64,000 bases of DNA. It comes from Rachicladosporium sp. CCFEE 5018 (lineage: Eukaryota; Ascomycota; Dothideomycetes; Cladosporiales; Cladosporiaceae). Made by a program: the position numbers and the translations under genes. Shown piece by piece: positions 21,817 through 33,486 of this stretch. The notes below the pieces were generated by a model. That model was not told the DNA's origin, did not search any database, and saw only the letters and a program-made list of their open reading frames with translations. Location of the stretch: the NCBI GenBank assembly GCA_002077045.2, contig KZ111148.1, forward strand, positions 616,822-680,821, given 5' to 3'. Positions within the stretch are counted from its first letter, which is position 1. Each line of letters begins with the position of its first letter.

Positions 21817-22186
21817 GGTCAGCATTTGTAGACAGTACCATCGCCACAGATCAAGAGAATTCGCCTCAGTCCTGCCGCTAGCCTCGTCCACCCACTCAGT
21901 CATCATTCACAAATAGACTCCTCTCCGCCGCCAGCTTACGACCCCTCTTCTTGGGTGGAGCCCTCCTGACGATGTCCCTCAGATCGCGGTAGAACGTGCA
22001 ATAGCGACGAATCTTCCAGATGCTATTGGTCTTTGCCAGATTGTCGGCGATGCAGGGTCCAACCAGGCTGCGGGTGTGCTTGCCCTTGTCAAAGTCTTCG
22101 CTGCCGACCTTCTGGGTTCTCTCGTTGAGTATGGTCACAATCCACTTCTTGGCTCCGGCTTGCCAGTGAACACCTACGATGTGGGA
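21817..22186. repeat. Contig-end overlap, right copy (370 bp, exact)
   Basis: Identical to 21347-21716. This copy is the one joined to the rest of the gene at 21896-23079. Confidence 0.95.
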
Positions 22187-23079
22187 CTTCCTGGGAAGAC
22201 AATCAGTATCTCTTTCGGGATGGGACGTGCGAAACGGGTCCAGCCAGCTCACTTCCCGAGATGATCCTTCTTGATCTTTTCGCAGTAGTTGGTCTCGATA
22301 AGCGACAGGTCGTCGACCCCATACTGACGAGCGGGAGGCGAGCGCTTCCCCTGAAGCGCGGCGATGATGAAGTTGAGAGTGTCGCAAGGACTGTCGGCCA
22401 GCTTGGCGGGATCGTAGCGCCTAATAGCGTCATCAAGCTGAGCAGCATGAATTGGCCTGATAGGCCACGCTGGCTGTCCGTACAGTCCAGTCCAATCCTC
22501 CACCTCATAAATCTGCATATCATAGAGAAATTCGAGTACCTTCTCGGCAGCGCACTCAATTATCTCTGGATCTTCGTCGAACATTTGAATGTGGCTGCGG
22601 GGGAGAGGAGCCTTCCTGTCGGGCTTGAAAGCACCAGGCTCGCAGTGATGACGCTCCCGGGTCGTGTAGAGAACGAGGTGTAGGACGTCCATGTAACGTT
22701 TCGCGACGACACGCTCCATCCCAGACGATATCCAGACAGGGGTTTCGCCGCGGTCGCGATACTTGCTCTTAAAGTTCTTGATGTTCTTCCACACCGCAGC
22801 TTTGTCATCCTCATAGTTGGTGGTCGCTACTCGAGTCGTTCTGGTAGGATCTGCGACGGTCTCCTGCACGATCGCGGCTACTGCTGCCTCATCGACGTCG
22901 CAGAATTGAGGGAGCAACGAGCTCTGGATGAGCCCGACAAGCTCTTTGAAGATCTCAGTCGGGTCTGCGCGCTGCGAAGGATGCTGGATGTATTCGGCAC
23001 TGCTAATCACCAGCTTCTTGTCGAAGTTGTAGGACGAGAGCAGTGCCATGCCATTGTGAATGTCTCGAGCATTTGCCAT
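21896..23079 (-). CDS. Unrecognised two-exon protein, paralogue of the 'GPxIAD' family
   Basis: Exons 22253-23079 and 21896-22190 around a 62 nt intron (GTGAGC...TCCCAG, phase 2) give 373 residues, starting MANARDIHNG. The intron falls right after a D-H-L-G-K end, exactly as in the gene at 14663-16039 (W-L-G-K), and the parts after it align: HWQAGAKKWIVTI with WRVTVWDP, and RSLVGPCIADNLAKTNSI with SYLGPRIADIIAKTNNV. Upstream, R-V-A-T-T-N, an A-K-R-Y/I-D/M segment and an EKVLEFLYDMQIYEVED stretch align too. The C-terminus is basic (PPKKRGRK), a possible nuclear localisation signal. No known domain is recognised. Confidence 0.72.
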
Positions 23080-23872
23080 GGTCGGTCGTTGGTACCGGGA
23101 TCTGCGGTTTGGTAGCTCCCAGTTGGTCGGGGGCTGTCGACGTGCGTGGTAAATGTTGTTGTAGGTAGGAGAGTGTGTAATAGTAAGGTACTGAGCTGAT
23201 ATGTTGTCAGGTATGCCACCCACGAGCAACCTGTGGCCTGGTGCTGGTCGTCTCGTGACTGCACGGGTATTCCACAATGATGGACACTCGCCATCTGATA
23301 AAGCTCAAGTGAGTGAGGCCATTCTCGCGCACTGAGTGATGGCTGCGTGGTGATCTGCCCTATGATACTCACCAAGGACGAGTGAGCCTGACAATCTCAT
23401 GTACTGGCGCCTCCACCCACTGCGTTGTCAATCGAACTGTGACCGTCCCGGACCAAGTAAGGGCTTGCCAATGCTCGAGCTGACTGTATTAGCTACGAGT
23501 GGTGGACAAGTGGTGGACAAGTGCAAGAAAAGTCGAGGTCCAGCATGCGATGCAGCGATACTTCAGATTGCTTGTCATTTGGCATACATTGCATGAGACC
23601 TGGCACTCGGACTCGTCAAACCCACTTGCCTCCAGACCTGTGGACGCTGGTGTGCTTCCATGAATTCAGTCACCCCTGCAAGTCTTGCATTCACTACCAG
23701 CGGGAGCACAGGGCAATGCATCTTGTCCAACAACTTCATCTCTACGCTTTCAGTAGCGTGTCGACAAGTCCAAAGAGCAATCCGATGCTATAAGTGCGCC
23801 GCCTACATGAAAAGACACTCTCTACTTCATCAAGGGACCGCACTTCTCACTGTCATCAAGCACTAACAACAT
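23080..23872. promoter_or_regulatory. Divergent intergenic region
   Basis: About 790 bases between the unrecognised gene (-) and the SET-domain gene (+). It holds only short, unconvincing open frames. Presumed promoters for both. Confidence 0.5.
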
Positions 23873-25050
23873 ATGACAACTGTACAGCTCGCACCAATCG
23901 ACATCGGTGAGTTGGCGCCGTTCTACGTCCTCGCACTTGGCTGACATCTTTCCAGGCATCCACAGTCCATGCTTCGAAGGTCGTCCAGCCGGCGGAAGAG
24001 GCATCGGCGTCTTCGCCAAGCGCGACATCCCTCCAGCAACACTGCTCTTCACAGATAGACCGTTGCTGACCTTCTTCGGCTCGAACGCTGGCCAGGAGGA
24101 CGAATTGATTGCCCAGTACCAGCGCCTCTCGGCCCGTGACAAGCGCAACTTCGACAGCCTGCGTACGGCGTTCGACCATCCCAACCGTATAAACCCACCA
24201 AGGCGTCCTTTCATCCTAGATGCGGACAAGCCAAGGCGGTTCGAGTTCTGCGCCAGGGTCAGTGTCAATTTGCATCTAATTATCCCCAAAGGAGAACGGG
24301 GTGTGTTCAAGATCCTCAGCATGTTCAATCATTCGTGCAATGCCAATGTGGGTCTTCTCCGACGGCTCCATGATTAGTCCAGAACACTGACCCATCTTAC
24401 AGATCCACTTCGTATGGAGCCGCGATGGAACTTGTCGTCGTTACAACTTGGGCAAGATCCTGACAGACCAAGAGCTCACATTCACGTACCATGGCGAAGC
24501 ACCGTACCTTGTGACATCGCAGCGCCAGCCCTTGCTAATGAACAGATTCATCTGCACCTGCCCGACCTGCTCTCTACCAGCCCACGAGCGCCTCGCAAGC
24601 GAATGTCGCCGCTTTCTCATCTCCAGGATGCTGATTTTGCTGTCGAAAGTAGAGGCACCGATCCGTCTCAGCAACGCCGCAGAGACGATTCTGGACAATC
24701 GTCAGGCAGTGGCTGCTGGCAAGTATCTCCGGCACATGAGTCACGAAGTTTCGGGCGCCTTCTTCTGGCTGTCGCTAGCTTGCTTGTGTGAGGCTGAAGG
24801 CCTGCAATCGTTCGACATGTGCAAGTGGGCTGCACATGGATACATCTCCGCCGCTGATTGCGGTCTTAGACACATCGATGCGACCGGCAGTCTGCGCGCG
24901 AAGGACAAGACGCTCGCTGAGCAGTGGTCGGTGCGAGCACGCGTGCTGTTGGAGCGTGTGCGGCCCGGTCTGAATGCTGGGTGGCTCCAGGTTGTGGGAA
25001 GACAAAGGACTGTGCCTGATGCTGTTATTGTTGATCCGGTCATGGACTGA
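23873..25050 (+). CDS. SET-domain protein (SMYD-like)
   Basis: Exons 23873-23906, 23956-24347 and 24403-25050 give 357 residues (introns 49 and 55 nt). The SET fold is visible: GRGIGVFAKRDIPPATLLF at the start, the NHSCNAN motif near residue 138 split by intron 2, the LTFTYHGE motif (the post-NHS Y-x-G/E region), and a post-SET Cys motif C-T-C-P-T-C. After that comes a helical C-terminal region. The family methylates lysines on histones or other proteins using S-adenosylmethionine. A MYND finger is not present in the reading, so it is not a full SMYD protein. The target is unknown. No signal peptide. Confidence 0.85.
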
Positions 25051-25352
25051 GATAGAGAGCTTTAGTAATGCAAGAGCTCGTTCGTCGATGGAGAGCTAAT
25101 CATGGCAGGTGACGTTGAATAGCCTACTCTGGACGTCAGCTGTCATCGAACGGTCGTAACTCCCCTATCGCGCGTAGACCCTCCCACATATGGTTTCCGC
25201 AAGTATCGATGAAAACGTGACGGAGCCAGCATCATGTCTGGCGTGTTGCTGCCATTGCGGGATATGTATGGTCCTGTACTGTATACCAATATCACCCTTC
25301 TACATCCAAAGTGATTACAAAGCTCCACGCCCGCCTCGCCGTATTGCTGAGG
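25051..25352. other. Convergent intergenic region
   Basis: About 300 bases between the SET gene stop and the R3H-associated gene stop. Nothing else is seen. Confidence 0.5.
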
Positions 25353-26392
25353 TTATACAGTCAGCCAAAGTGGTCGCGGCATCTCTGTTTGTGACAAGCT
25401 AGGCCGCTTGGTCATGGGATCAGTCCTGAGCCCAACGTACGCAGCGCGTTCCGCGGGATCCCCGGTTGTGACAGACCACGTCTTGAGTCCATAGTACGAG
25501 GCAATAGCATGTACGAGGTACCGTCTGTATAGTGTTAGCACAGTCGCACAGTCCTCGTCAATCGAACATACCCAAAGCTCGCTCCATGATCATCGACCAA
25601 GCTCCGAAACACCATCATATCCTTCTCTAGGCCTGCTTCTTCCCTCTCTCTCTTCTGCTCATCGCTCATCGTACCATTGCGGCCAACGAATACGATCTCC
25701 TCGTCTTCACTGTCGCTTTCGATGACTCCTTCATCCTCAAGCTGCTTCTGCTTTGCCTCCCACTGTGCCACGAACCCGCGCACTTCGGTCTCCAAATCCT
25801 GCAGCAATCCCTTCGCACCTCTAGCCCTCTTCAGCTTCGCGCGGAGATCTTGCGTGACCTTCAATGCAGCCGCGTCTTCGGGCGTAGCAGGTGCGGCTTT
25901 CTTGGCTTCAGCGACCTTTCGCGCAGCAGAAGTACGGGCGTACTCCGCGTCCCACAGTGGCGCGAGGAAGTACGGTACTGAGTGCCGCGGGTAGGTGGGA
26001 TGGACCTCCCAGTCGCTAGGCAGTGGCGGCTGCGCGTAAGGATTGCTCAGCAGACGGTCGTTCTCCCACCGTTGCCGACGCCGACTGCCCTCCTTGCCCT
26101 TCAGCAGTGCTTCCCGACGGTTCTGCGAGTCCCGACGAATGATAGACCGTCGCTTGTAGACTGTATGCACAGCTTCCGAGCGCGAACGTGAAGGTCGGGG
26201 CTCATCTTCATCAATAGCCGAAGCATCGAGGGGAATGTCAATGGTCACTGCAGTACCGCGCGGAGGCGAAGGGGAGCTAATGGAAGCTGCGCTGAGGATG
26301 TCGGCGACATTGGACACGGTCCAGGCTTCGACGCGTTCCATCGGGGAGGCTGATGGGAGAGTGGCGATGGCGGGCTTGAGAGGGGTCGACAT
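25353..26392 (-). CDS. R3H-associated N-terminal domain protein
   Basis: Exons 25572-26392 and 25353-25524 (47 nt intron, GTATGT...TACAG) give 330 residues from MSTPLKPAIA. The N-terminal 100 residues are Ser/Pro rich; then come YKRRSIIRRDSQNRREALLKGKEG, RWENDRLLSNPYAQPP, a long charged helix, the IVFVGRNG motif and, across the intron, RYLVHAIASYYGLKTWSV, the typical C-terminal part of this family. In fungi this R3H-associated domain is often found with an R3H nucleic-acid-binding segment; the role is unknown. The longer in-frame start at 26590 looks unlikely because it crosses the probable 5' leader. Confidence 0.75.
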
Positions 26393-28019
26393 GATTGCGG
26401 GTGGAAGATCGATGGCGCGAGAGGAACAAAGAATCGAACAAACAGCTGTCAAGGCCCTATTACCTACGAAACACACTGAAGTGGAAATGGAAGGGCGCGT
26501 CTCAAGACGCACAGGTTGATGATATCGGCAGTGCCTCCACGATAGCCAGGAGTCAGATCGCAGATTAGCCAATCGGAAGAGGCCTGGCATCCCGTGGCTT
26601 CACGAGAGTCACCAAATTATTGCAGTCACCATCGCCTGTAATGCTTCTTCCTGTCCCAGAACTGCGCGTGAGTACTGTAGCATCCTGCCTGAACACTTTA
26701 TGATTGCCGTGCAGAGTCCTTCTGCCAGGCCATGTGACGCGCGCATGAGAGTGGAAGAGTCATTGTGAGTGACGCCCAGACGTACTCGAGGCGCTCTGAT
26801 CACCAAACCCACGAGCAATTGGCACTACAACATCATCTTGATGCCGTGCCAGCTGTCGAGCCCTGTCGCACTTGCTCTGGGGCACCTAGCTAGGCCATCA
26901 CCTGGGCATTAGCTGCACACTACACGGAACGCATGATTTGCGCTGCTCGGCAATGCCTTGTTCAAGTCGCCATGGTACCTACTTCCAACAGCCCTGGAAG
27001 GCAGCGCGGTCTTTGACGAGACGTAATGTATGCATGAAGACATCGCTTCGGGAACCCATGCGCAAAGCTTCGACAGTCGCAACATAATGTAGACTGTCGA
27101 AATGCAGGACATACTGCTGATTATCAGGCTCACCGAGGTGTTCATGTATGATTACCGATCAAATCTTGGAGCAATCACATCATCTTCAGCTGCTCTATAA
27201 ACCTCGTGTTCGAGATCTCATTCTCAAACATTTAGCATCTCGTCTTGCACGCCTCCCGCCTTCTGCTCCAAGTACCACTGTTCATGATGGAGGATAATTG
27301 CTTATTACTGCGTCAGCTACCGACCTCCTTCGTTGCGCCAATGCATCGACTCGACTTCAATTTGGTCCTTGATCAGCGAAAAGCCTCATCGTCTCCCTGG
27401 TCCGGTCAATGCCGGAGCAATCGCTAGGAAATGTGGAATCAGCCACAGCACTACTGGAACGACAGCTAATCACCTGTGCCCGCGGACCGGATCCAAGCGG
27501 TTTGTCGACGCGTCCTCTGTTCCGCCAAGTCGAGGCTCGGATGTTCTCGAGTCCGGTGCACGACCATGTGCGAAATTGAAATCACCGCTTGCGTCACGAA
27601 TCAACGTTCACGTGCGGAACGCATGGCCTTCAACCAATTGCCGCGCCCGTCCTGACCTCATTGAGGCGTTGCGCCGTGTCGGCAGGTCACCGACAAGCAA
27701 GCTAAGCTCCACAATTTGACCGCCACGGTGAGCCTAGCCGGACTGGGCAGGTGTTTAGTTCATCTCACGGCAGCTTCTCCAGAAAATCCTCCACACGCAA
27801 TTAAGCGATCCCTGCACTTCGCTTGCCGTTGTTGCAGTATGTGGAGAGCGAATCGGAGTGGATTGCACGGGGAAATCATGGGGCAGAACCGAGGTCATGA
27901 CGAAGGGGTGCGGTATATACTGGACGGTCGCTGCCAGTATACCGTGCCGCCTTTCGTACACCATCAACCTCCATACCGCTTAACAAATTACCAGTGTATC
28001 TCGACCAGCAGCGGCAGGC
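26393..28019. promoter_or_regulatory. Divergent intergenic region upstream of the acetate transporter
   Basis: About 1.6 kb with no convincing gene on either strand. Several open frames of 60-150 codons are present but lack recognisable motifs or plausible splicing. It presumably includes the regulatory region of the Ato-type transporter, a gene class usually under carbon control. Confidence 0.5.
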
Positions 28020-29013
28020 ATGGCGGACAAATTCGACATGGCAGACCTGGAGAGCGGACGTCACGTCCAGGACACGACTTCGCCCATGTCGAGGCAGATG
28101 ACCGCCATGACTCTCACGAACGAGCAGTACGAACGTCTGTTCTTCCAGCCTTCGGCGCCAAAGCGTGGTGACGCTTCGAAGCGATTTGGTGAGCATTAAA
28201 TGAACGATGCATACCTTGGAAACGCGAGACTAATGTAGCATCAGCCAACCCCAGTTTGCTCGGTCTCCTGGGCTTCCTGATCCCGTACACATCGACAATC
28301 CTTACGCTCTGTCAATTCCAGGGCGCCGTGCCCCCTACAACGCTCGTCGGCTTAACGGGAGATTATTACTTCCTCGGGGGCATAGCCATGGTCATCGCAG
28401 GCCTCGGAGAATTCGTTTTGGGCAACAGTACGACTTTTTCGGGCAAGAACAAGAGCACTCACTGACTGCACTCCAGCCTTCCCTTTCGCAGTCTTCATCA
28501 TCTACGGTGCCCATTGGTGCTCGCTCGGCTACACCCAAGATCCCATCCATAATACGCTCGAGCCCTTTGGCGGCGCCAGCGCCGCGCTGGGTGCAGAATA
28601 CCAATCCTCGCAATGCTTCCACAACATCACGATGTAAGACATGACCAGAAACCATTGATGGAGACAATACTGACACCCTCAACAGGGCGCTCGTCTCCTT
28701 CGTCTTCCTCATCGGCACCCTCCGCGTCAACGTCCCCTTCGTCCTCACCTTCGTCGGACTCGTCGGCCTCTTCAGTTTCATCGCTGCCGCCGACGCCTTT
28801 GTGCCGCACATCAAGACAGCTGCGGACGAGGTCCACCTGTTCACACTCCTGAAAGCGGCAGGAGGATTCGGCTTCTTGGGATTGATCTGTGGCTGGTACT
28901 TGGCGATCATCGAGATTTGCGAGACCGTGCAATTGCCGTGCCCGTTGCCGGTGTTCGATTTGTCGAGCAAGGTGTTCCCGCCGAAGAAGAAGGAGATCTC
29001 GAAAGAGACGTAA
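28020..29013 (+). CDS. GPR1/FUN34/YaaH (Ato/Ady2-type) acetate transporter
   Basis: Exons 28020-28188, 28245-28427, 28477-28633 and 28686-29013 (introns 56, 49 and 52 nt) give 278 residues. A polar cytosolic N-terminus of about 55 residues leads to six predicted membrane spans. The family signature N-P-x-x-L-L-G-L-x-G-F appears as ANPSLLGLLGFLIP, followed by TGDYYFLGGIAMVIAGLGEF and TFPFAVFIIYGAHWCSLG. The C-terminal segment after the last span (FPPKKKEISKET) is cytosolic and basic/acidic. Members move acetate or ammonium across the plasma membrane. Convergent with the amidase, with a gap of about 110 nt. Confidence 0.9.
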
Positions 29014-29122
29014 GGGGCAGGATGGAACGATCGATGGGCTGTACAGTGGTCATGATATGGGTCTATGTAGATTCCCACAGAGACTTCGAGACTCACGTTC
29101 AGCCCAGTGCCAAACTGCAGCT

Positions 29123-31307
29123 TCACGTGCTTCTCTTCTGCCGCTTCGATCCTGTACGATCTGTGGCCAGATCGAGCTTCTCTGCGGACATCACGCCATC
29201 TAAGGACGTCCACTGCGCAGTCGGCGGCTCATCGTCCGTGTAGCCGATGACAAGCCCGTTAGCTTTGCCAACATGCGTGCTGTAGCCGCCATACAGCGGC
29301 TTCGGCGGCTGCACGACATTGCCAGACATGCTTAGCTCCAACGTAGCGGTCTCTGAGCCTGCTTGCTGCGACAGCATATCCGCATGCGATGCATTCGGTG
29401 CTCCGTCTACGTAGGTTTCGATAGCGACTTGATGCTGTCCCTTACTAAGTTCTTCAGCGGGTGGCGCCTCTCTCGCGCTTGGCCTGAGAGTACGCTCATG
29501 GGCCTTGGGCTTGACCGACGGTATCACATCTGTGTCCAATGCAGGCGTAAGAGGCGGCGCGATGCGGTGATGCGTAGCTTGCTCATATGCATATGCGAAT
29601 TGCAGTAACTGTGAGTCCTGCCCATGTTTGCCAGCGAAAGTAAGATTCGTGGGCATCTTCTTGTGCACCATCATTCCCATCGTCACGGAGACTGTCGGTA
29701 CGCCCATGTGCCTTAACGCGCGATTGCCGTTCGAGTACTTCACACCGTTCTGCAATGCGTGTCGTGCGCTCTCGTCGTTCGTGTCTAGATCCGCCCGTCC
29801 TACGTCGCCGTTGGCTGGGAAGATCACGGCGTCGAAGTTGTTCTCGTCCATCCAGTCTTCTAGATCTCGTTTGCGCTGTGCTTCCACCGCTGGCAGCGCT
29901 TCCGCGATTCCGTCGATGTCCCAGACCTGCTTTCCATCGCGACTCTTGGCCAGCTCGACCAGACCAGGGTAGTCCATGAAGTTCTTCGTCTCCATGTACT
30001 GGTCCGGGATGTAACCCGCTGGTCGTGGGAACATCTGTGAGCCATCAACAGAAGCAAGACCAGGGTAGTTGGGATCGCCATTCTCGCGTAGAAAGTCATC
30101 CCAAAAGTAAGCTACCAGCTCACGTCGTTCTTTGCCATTCCAGTCTGGGGCGAAGCCCACAACGTTATTGGGCTGACCTGAAATCGAATCGTCTTCGTAG
30201 TTCGTAACCAATGGGAACCCAGTCTCGATCACAATTGCTCCCAGAGCTTCCAGGTCAGCTTTCGCGCGTCGATAGAGAGCGATGACTTCGTCTGAGACGA
30301 TTGTTGGTTTGGCTAGGGGATCGTGCTCGCCGATGTACATCTTAGGAACAGCTAGCCGTTTGCCCTTGAGCGAGTCCTTGCCATCTTTCAGGAGATCCAG
30401 ATGCGAAACCGGCCTTGTCACCTTGGGCACCTGAACGTACGTCTGCTCGCGCCAGAAGTCACCTTCCGGCGTTGGTCTTTCGATGGTCAAGACGTCCAAG
30501 ATGGTGAGCATGTCCTGCACAGTCCGTGTATGTGGTACCACAACGTCACACGTAGGGTAAAGCGGCCAGATCCCGACCGGCGAGATCACCGTCCGCGAAG
30601 GGGTGTACGCTACCAGACCATTGTTGCTTGCCGGTGACCGGCCTGAACTCACAGTTTCAGAGCCTAGCCCGAATGCAGCGAAGCTCGCAGCTGTAGATGT
30701 CCCTGACCCGTTTGAAGATCCCGAGGAGAAGGCAGCGGTCAGATAGTCGAGGTTGTAGGGACTCTCGGCCCTCCCGTACAGCCCTCGATGCATGCCACTT
30801 GCCATCATAGGTGGTGTGTTAGTGCGGCCGATACATACGGCGCCAGCTGCTCTTAGCTGCTGCGCGAGGAAGCAGTCCTCGTTAGCGACCAGATCTGCGA
30901 GAGCCGGCGAGCCAGTGGCGCATGTCTCACCCGCATACTTCATGCTGTCTTTGAGGGTGTAGGGGACGCCATCGAGTGGACCTTTCAGATTTCCGGCAGC
31001 TCGTCTCAGATCTGATTCCTGGGCCTCAGTGAACGCTTTGGGATTGAGCTTGACGATCGAATTGAGGCGAAGTCCTTGGAAGTCGTATTTCTGAGCTCGC
31101 AGAATGTACTTTGCTGTCAGCTCGACACTTGTGAGAGTCCCATCGGCAAGAGCGGCTTGGAGGTCGACGATGCTGGCTTCAACGATGCTCTGCGATGGTC
31201 AGCTGGTCCTGGTGCGTCTACCAGTCGACGCTCACAGTGGACATTGTCGCTACAGGTATCGGCTGGTGAGGTGCTAGAGCTGGTAGAGACGAGGACACAG
31301 TGGCCAT
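29123..31307 (-). CDS. Amidase signature family protein
   Basis: Exons 31236-31307 (MATVSSSLPALAPHQ) and 29123-31189 (46 nt intron) give 712 residues. Family elements: SVELTAKYILRAQKYD near the N-terminus, LDGVPYTLKDS with the catalytic Lys, TNTPPMMAS, the Ser/Gly-rich SSGSSNGSGTSTAASFAAFG with the cis-Ser and nucleophile region, and LVAYTPSRTVISPVGIWPL. A C-terminal extension of about 130 residues beyond the usual end is Pro/Ala rich, with a strand-like stretch (ATLELSMSGNV). These enzymes hydrolyse amides; substrates vary too widely to assign. No signal peptide is visible. It shares a promoter region with the class II aldolase gene. Confidence 0.88.
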
Positions 31308-31684
31308 CTGCTATGGTGGAATTATCGTTGTATGACGACTATCAACAGTAACAAGACCAGATACGTTCCCCCGCCAGAATCATCCGACATCATCACCGCT
31401 GAACTGTCTACAGCTGCGATGTCGAGGTAGCTTGTAGTAGGAAGCTGCCACCTTGGAAGCCAAGCAGATTATCTTACGCCCGCGATCGGCAGGTCCGACA
31501 ACGCTTCGGTACCTCGTGGAGATACGCCCTGTGGTTACCTATAACAGGCGACCGATGATTTGAGGCGCGTGGGACTCATTGAGAGAACAGAAATCGACGA
31601 TTTGGCACGGAGTACTTAATAGCGGCGATTGCCCGTATACACTGTCCATTGGCAACTTGCTACAACCCCTGCATAGTACCCATC
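31308..31684. promoter_or_regulatory. Divergent promoter between amidase and class II aldolase genes
   Basis: About 380 bases between two divergent starts. No gene is seen. Co-regulation is possible but not shown. Confidence 0.5.
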
Positions 31685-32650
31685 ATGGCACCTTCAGCAA
31701 TCCACTCGCTACTTAAGCAGACTCACGACGGCCCCAAGGTCACGGCTAAGTCGAACCACGCTCAGCAGACACCCAAGAAGTCTCCGCTCGAGCTGATCTC
31801 GCAAGGCACAGCCCTTCCCGGCATTCCATCGTTCCCAACGTTCGCCGCCCACCGCCAATGGATGCTCTCAAAGATGGCCCTCGCCTTCCGCGTCTTCGCA
31901 CGTAAAGGCTTCACCGAAGGCATGAGCGGTCACATTTCCGTCCGCGATCCCGAGAACCCTCACACCTTCTGGACGAATCCGCTGTCGAAGCACTTCGCTC
32001 TGCTTAAGGCGAGCGATATGGTACTTGTGAACTACGACGGAGAAGTCGTGGGAGGCAATCGCAGTCTCCCAGCAAACGCTGCGGGCTTCCAGATTCATAG
32101 TGCGGTGCATAAGGCCCGACCGGACGTCACAGCTGCATGCCATACGCACAGCAAGTACGGAAAGGCTTGGAGTGGCTTCAACAGGAAACTGGAGATGCTG
32201 AATCAGGATGTTACTTACTTTTATGGCGATGCTCAGGCAGTGTATGGGGTAAGCAGATTCTTCGATGGCCGATGTAGTCGTCATTAAGAACTCATGCTGA
32301 TTGCAAATCAGGAGTTCAATGGTGTCGTGTTCTCCGCCGAGGAAGGTGAGCGACTTGCTGCAGCTCTTGGACCAAACGGGAAGGGCCTCATCCTACGCAA
32401 CCATGGCCTACTCACTGTCGGATCCACCGTCGATGAGGCATGTTACCTCTACACACTGATGGAGCGTTGCTGCGAAGTACAACTTCTCGCAGAAGCAGCT
32501 GCAGCAAACGGCTTGCAGAAGGTATACGTGCCTGATGAAGCTGCAAAGTACACTTTCGATGCTGCGAGTGACCCGGAGGCGCTGTACTGGGAAGCGCAGC
32601 CTGATATGGAGTACGAGGCTGAGATGTGCGATGGTAGACATGCTCTTTGA
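31685..32650 (+). CDS. Class II aldolase/adducin domain protein
   Basis: Exons 31685-32248 and 32312-32650 (63 nt intron GTAAGC...AATCAG) give 300 residues. Seen: LAFRVFARKGFTEGMSGHISVRD (the substrate/phosphate-binding N-G/S-G-N-x-S-like region, here M-S-G-H-I-S), NYDGEVVGG, and the zinc ligands in AACHTHSKYGKAWS (H-x-H), with the third histidine in LRNHGLLTVG after the intron. The metal site is therefore complete. Fungal members of this clade are found near sugar or amino-acid catabolic genes; the substrate is unassigned. The N-terminal 45 residues are low complexity. Confidence 0.87.
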
Positions 32651-33098
32651 AGCCGCGCACGCCTGAAACAATACAGTCCTGATCTGATGTTGTAAGGATC
32701 TAGGTGTATATCTGGTCAATCAAGTCCACACTTCATACACAAGATCTGCGACGCAAGATCAGAGGAATGATCAGTGTCCACGCGAGAAGATTTGTGTGCA
32801 CAGTGAGGTGTAAATTGTGCTTGATAGAGCAGACCAGAGAATAGCTGATGACTGAGGATCAAGCAATGTGTATTTCCATGCCCGTATGCATGTTCTATCC
32901 AGAGTCTGTCAAAGTCCTCCCGGGTCCGCTTCGTAACGATCGTAAGCATCAAAATCCTGATCGGCCTCCAAGTGAGCCACCAATGCACCGAGAAAGAAAG
33001 GAAGGCGCGAAGTACGCTCGCAACGCCGAAAGTGGGTATGATAGAAGTTCGCTATGCAAGAGGCGTCAGGCTGGCGCAAAGGCAATCGGCGGCGAGCA
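32651..33098. other. Convergent intergenic region
   Basis: About 450 bases between the aldolase-like gene and the putative GH71 gene end. No gene is supported. Confidence 0.5.
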
Positions 33099-33386
33099 CT
33101 AGTGGTCGCCGATGTGACGCACGTGGCGGTGCGAGTGCCTGCGGTGCTTCTTCGACGAGGTCATCTTGTTGTTGACGCCAACGATACCCTGGTTGGTGCC
33201 ATCGCCGACAAGGTTTACGTTCGGGTTGAAGTTCTGCCATTGGCAGGAGCTGCTGATCGTCTGCGAGCCCTTGCCGGTGTAGATAGTCTGCCCATTGCGC
33301 ACGATCGCGACCTCGGGTGTGACACCACTGCCGAGATCAGATGGAAAGGCAACCTGACCCATGGCGGGTCCGCTGCCGTCTGCTGT
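33099..33386 (-). CDS. Putative GH71 alpha-1,3-glucanase, C-terminal fragment (cut by gap)
   Basis: Reading from the gap edge on the minus strand gives T-A-D-G-S-G-P-A followed by MGQVAFPSDLGSGVTPEVAI, then VRNGQTI, a CQWQNFNPNVNLVG segment and a basic, His-rich end (KKHRRHSHRHVRHIGDH). The beta-rich pattern with a late Cys followed by NFNP resembles the C-terminal region of fungal GH71 mutanases, secreted enzymes that cut alpha-1,3-glucan in the cell wall. The catalytic domain is not in the window, so this is tentative. The His-rich tail is unusual. Confidence 0.45.
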   Translation of the reverse strand, partial: TADGSGPAMGQVAFPSDLGSGVTPEVAIVRNGQTIYTGKGSQTISSSCQWQNFNPNVNLVGDGTNQGIVGVNNKMTSSKKHRRHSHRHVRHIGDH

Positions 33387-33486
33387 NNNNNNNNNNNNNN
33401 NNNNNNNNNNNNNNNNNNNNNNNNNNNNNNNNNNNNNNNNNNNNNNNNNNNNNNNNNNNNNNNNNNNNNNNNNNNNNNNNNNNNNN
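33387..33486. other. Assembly gap (100 N)
   Basis: 100 Ns; the flanks are different, so real sequence is missing. It removes the N-terminal parts of both the putative GH71 gene (-) and the NDUFA5 gene (+). The real gap must be well over 100 bp if both genes are complete. Confidence 0.97.
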
